NCBI RefSeq assembly: GCF_014493765.1
Contig: NZ_JACTVJ010000001.1
Span: forward strand, 62,001 to 126,000
Length of the DNA stretch: 64,000 nt
Direction: 5' to 3'
From: Streptomyces polyasparticus
Lineage (GTDB): Bacteria > Actinomycetota > Actinomycetes > Streptomycetales > Streptomycetaceae
How positions within the stretch are numbered: the stretch's first letter is position 1; the number at the start of each line of letters is the position of its first letter. A program made the position numbers and the translations under genes. Below, piece after piece: positions 61,621 through 64,000 of this stretch. Under the pieces are notes generated by a model that was given only the letters and a program-made list of their open reading frames with translations, was not told the origin of the DNA and did not search any database.

Positions 61621-62409
61621 TCAGGACTCCGTGCGCCGCCGGATCTTGTTCCCCAGCCACACCAGCGGGTCGTACTTGCGGTCCACCGCCCGCTCCTTCA
61701 GCGGAATCAGCGCATTGTCCGTGATCTTGATGTGCTCGGGGCAGACCTCGGTGCAGCACTTGGTGATGTTGCAGTAGCCGAGCCCGTGCTCGTCCTGGGC
61801 GGTCTTCTTCCGGTCGAGCCCTTCCTCGGCCGCCGCGTCCAGCGGATGCATGTCCAGCTCGGCCACCCGCATCAGGAAACGCGGCCCCGCGAAGGCCCCC
61901 TTGTTCTCCTCGTGGTCCCGCACCACATGGCAGGTGTCCTGGCACAGGAAGCACTCGATGCACTTGCGGAACTCCTGCGAGCGGTCCACGTCCTCCTGCA
62001 TCATCCTGTACTCGCCGGGACCGAGCCCCTGCGGCGGCACGAAGGAGGTCACCTCACGGGCCTTGGTGTAGTTGAACCCGACGTCCGTCACCAGGTCCCG
62101 TACGACGGGAAAGGCGCGCAGCGGCGTGACGGTCAGCGTCTCCTCGCGCGAGAACGTGGACATCCGCGTCATGCACAGGAGCCGCGGCCGCCCGTTGATC
62201 TCCGCCGAGCAGGACCCGCATTTGCCGGCCTTGCAGTTCCAGCGCACCGCGAGATCGGGCGCCTGGGTGGCCTGCAGGCGGTGGATGATGTCGAGGACGA
62301 CCTCCCCGTCGTTCACCTCGACCGTGAAGTCCTCGAGCCCGCCGCCGTCGGTGTCCCCGCGCCAGACCTTGAAGTGCGCCTCGTACGAGGTCGATGCAGC
62401 CGTGCTCAT
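61621..62409 (-). CDS. sdhB: Succinate dehydrogenase/fumarate reductase iron-sulfur subunit
   Basis: The 262-residue subunit binds three clusters. Cysteines 59, 64, 67 and 79 fit the plant-ferredoxin-type [2Fe-2S] site; C150, C153, C156 and C160, together with C213, C218, C219 and C223, fit the [4Fe-4S] and [3Fe-4S] ligands of the C-terminal domain. It passes electrons between the flavoprotein and the membrane quinone site. ATG 62409 overlaps the sdhA stop (ATGA). The membrane cytochrome b subunit is not visible and probably lies upstream of sdhA outside the window. Whether it works as succinate dehydrogenase or fumarate reductase cannot be read from sequence; aerobic life favours the former. 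Confidence 0.93.
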   Translation of the reverse strand: MSTAASTSYEAHFKVWRGDTDGGGLEDFTVEVNDGEVVLDIIHRLQATQAPDLAVRWNCKAGKCGSCSAEINGRPRLLCMTRMSTFSREETLTVTPLRAFPVVRDLVTDVGFNYTKAREVTSFVPPQGLGPGEYRMMQEDVDRSQEFRKCIECFLCQDTCHVVRDHEENKGAFAGPRFLMRVAELDMHPLDAAAEEGLDRKKTAQDEHGLGYCNITKCCTEVCPEHIKITDNALIPLKERAVDRKYDPLVWLGNKIRRRTES

Positions 62410-64000
62410 TCAAAGAGCTCCTCTTCGGCGAGGTACTTGACCAGCTCTTCCTTCTCGAACAGCGCGAGCAGGTCCGGTCGGATGGGTTCGGTCTCCTTGC
62501 GTACGAGCCGGATCTGGCCGCGTACGGGATCGGTGGCCGCGAGCCCGCCGGTGGGATCGGCGAGGTTGCACAGCAGATTGACCCGCCGCCAGGCGCGGTC
62601 CATGCCCGGATAGTCCTCGCGGGTGTGCCCGCCGCGGCTCTCGGTGCGCTCGAGGGCGGAGCGGGCGATGCACTCGCTGACGAGCAGCATGTTCCGCATG
62701 TCCAGGGCCAGATGCCAGCCCGGGTTGAACTGCCGGTGCCCCTCGACCCCGGCCCGTCGCGCCCGTACCCGCAGCTCCGCGAGCTTCTTGAGCGCCGTGG
62801 CCATCTCCTCCTCGCGGCGGATGATCCCCACGAGGTCGTTCATCGCCTGCTGCAGCTCCTGATGGAGCGTGTACGGGTTCTCCGCGGGCTTGGCGCCGGA
62901 CGCCACCGGACCCTCGTCCACCAAGGACTCGTCCGGACCCTCCGCCGAGAAGGGCCGCAGCGCCTCCGCGGCCGCGAGGTCGATCTGCGTCTCCTCGATC
63001 ACCGGCCGCTCGGCGAGCGACGCCGCGTACTGCGCCGCGTGCAGTCCGGCCCGCCGCCCGAAGACGAGCAGGTCGGACAGGGAGTTGCCGCCGAGCCGGT
63101 TCGAGCCGTGCATTCCGCCCGCGACCTCACCGGCCGCATAGAGCCCGGGCACACCGAGCGCGGCCGCCGTGTCGGACTCGACCGCGATCCCGCCCATCAC
63201 GTAGTGACAGGTCGGCCCGACCTCCATCGCCTCGGCCGTGATGTCCACGTCCGCCAGCTCCTTGAACTGGTGGTACATGGACGGCAGTCGGCGCCGGATG
63301 ACGTCCGCGGGCATACGGGTCGACACATCCAGGAACACGCCACCGTGCGGTGATCCGCGCCCCGCCTTGACCTCGGAGTTGATCGCCCGCGCGACCTCGT
63401 CCCGCGGCAGCAGCTCAGGAGGCCGCCGGTTGCGGTCCGGGTCCTCGTACCAGCGGTCGCCCTCCTCCTCGGACTCCGCGTACTTCTCCTTGAAGACATC
63501 CGGGATGTAGTCGAACATGAACCGCTTGCCCTCGGAGTTCCTGAGCACCCCGCCGTCCCCGCGGACGGACTCGGTGACGAGGATCCCCTTCACCGACGGC
63601 GGCCAGACCATGCCCGTCGGGTGGAACTGCACGAACTCCATGTTCATCAGCGGCGCCCCGGCGAGCAGCGCGAGCGCGTGCCCGTCGCCCGTGTACTCCC
63701 AGGAGTTGGACGTCACCTTGAAGGACTTGCCGATCCCACCGGTCGCGAGGATCACCGTCGGCGCCTCGATCACGAAGAAGCGCCCGGACTCCCGCTCGTA
63801 CGAGAAGACCCCGGCCACCTTCCCGTCCACGTCGTCCTTGAGGATCCGCGTGACGGTGCACTCCTGGAAGACCTTCAGACCGGCCTCGTAGTCGCCGTGC
63901 TCCTTGAAGTCCTCCTGCTGCAGCGACACGATCTTCTGCTGCAGCGTCCGGATCAGCTCCAGGCCCGTACGGTCGCCGACATGCGCGAGCCGCGGGTACT
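62406..64000 (-). CDS. sdhA: Succinate dehydrogenase/fumarate reductase flavoprotein, N-terminus outside the window
   Basis: The frame is open to the right edge; the visible part encodes about 530 residues, starting inside the FAD domain (YPRLAHVGDRTGLELIRTLQQ). Typical segments follow: VILATGGIGKSF, the substrate-site region MEFVQFHPTG, the long capping domain, GLYAAGEVAGGMHGSNRLGGNSLSDLLVFGRRAG and the C-terminal helical domain. The GTG at 63929 is internal. The N-terminal Rossmann motif and flavin-attachment histidine are beyond the window. It oxidises succinate to fumarate with sdhB as electron acceptor; the two genes overlap by 4 bp. Confidence 0.93.
   Translation of the reverse strand, partial: YPRLAHVGDRTGLELIRTLQQKIVSLQQEDFKEHGDYEAGLKVFQECTVTRILKDDVDGKVAGVFSYERESGRFFVIEAPTVILATGGIGKSFKVTSNSWEYTGDGHALALLAGAPLMNMEFVQFHPTGMVWPPSVKGILVTESVRGDGGVLRNSEGKRFMFDYIPDVFKEKYAESEEEGDRWYEDPDRNRRPPELLPRDEVARAINSEVKAGRGSPHGGVFLDVSTRMPADVIRRRLPSMYHQFKELADVDITAEAMEVGPTCHYVMGGIAVESDTAAALGVPGLYAAGEVAGGMHGSNRLGGNSLSDLLVFGRRAGLHAAQYAASLAERPVIEETQIDLAAAEALRPFSAEGPDESLVDEGPVASGAKPAENPYTLHQELQQAMNDLVGIIRREEEMATALKKLAELRVRARRAGVEGHRQFNPGWHLALDMRNMLLVSECIARSALERTESRGGHTREDYPGMDRAWRRVNLLCNLADPTGGLAATDPVRGQIRLVRKETEPIRPDLLALFEKEELVKYLAEEELFE

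Noticed and set aside
62406-63929. sdhA start at GTG 63929
   Set aside because: The frame continues to the window edge with family sequence, and the FAD-binding N-terminus would be missing.

Overview
The window looks like a stretch of a Streptomyces (or very close actinobacterial) chromosome. It is very GC-rich with strong third-position GC bias and many GTG starts. It also carries families typical of the genus: a WhiJ-like/DUF397/ATP-binding trio, a SpoIIE-type PP2C phosphatase, a TerD-VWA protein, a septum-formation domain protein and many secreted carbohydrate-active enzymes. I recognised about 44 protein-coding genes and no rRNA, tRNA, CRISPR array or insertion sequence. The genes at both edges are cut: a pectate lyase on the left and a succinate dehydrogenase/fumarate reductase flavoprotein on the right.

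Region 1 (1-20.2 kb) is for plant polysaccharide breakdown. A tandem-domain pectate lyase faces a leftward four-gene unit (MFS transporter, SurE phosphatase, carboxylesterase, GH3 beta-glucosidase) that diverges from a TetR regulator. A perfect 12-bp palindrome lies between them. Next comes a small toxin-antitoxin unit whose toxin seems to have lost its N-terminus. Then a large secreted glycoside hydrolase diverges from a LacI regulator; two identical 12-bp palindromes lie just downstream of the two predicted promoters. Behind LacI follow a sugar-binding lipoprotein, two ABC permeases and a GH63-like glycosidase. No ABC ATPase is present, so a shared ATPase elsewhere is expected.

Region 2 (20.4-32 kb) holds an unknown protein, an Hsp90-family chaperone and a 984-residue TPR protein 2 bp behind it. 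A secreted GH3 enzyme and two overlapping SPFH/band-7 membrane protein genes follow.

Region 3 (32-39.2 kb) is the most striking part: a putative extracellular-polysaccharide locus. It has a membrane-anchored CBM3-GH16-like enzyme, a UDP-sugar dehydrogenase overlapping a hyaluronan-synthase-like GT2 enzyme, and a convergent Tat-type polysaccharide deacetylase. Both the synthase and the deacetylase carry long Gln/Pro/Gly/Tyr-rich disordered tails, predicted to lie on the cytoplasmic side.

Region 4 (39.4-46.9 kb) is regulatory: an AraC-type protein, a VOC protein, a PF04672-type methyltransferase, the WhiJ-like/DUF397/ATPase trio with a seven-unit 12-bp tandem repeat in its divergent promoter, a TerD-VWA fusion, and an MFS/MarR pair with two matching operators.

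Region 5 (47-64 kb) contains a secreted GH65-like enzyme, a septum-formation domain protein, a GntR regulator, an NCS1 permease with an unusual C-terminal cysteine cluster, a 59-residue SPOR-like protein, a Nudix hydrolase, two anti-sigma/PP2C type regulators, PspA, a TPM-domain protein, a small secreted coiled-coil protein, and sdhB/sdhA.
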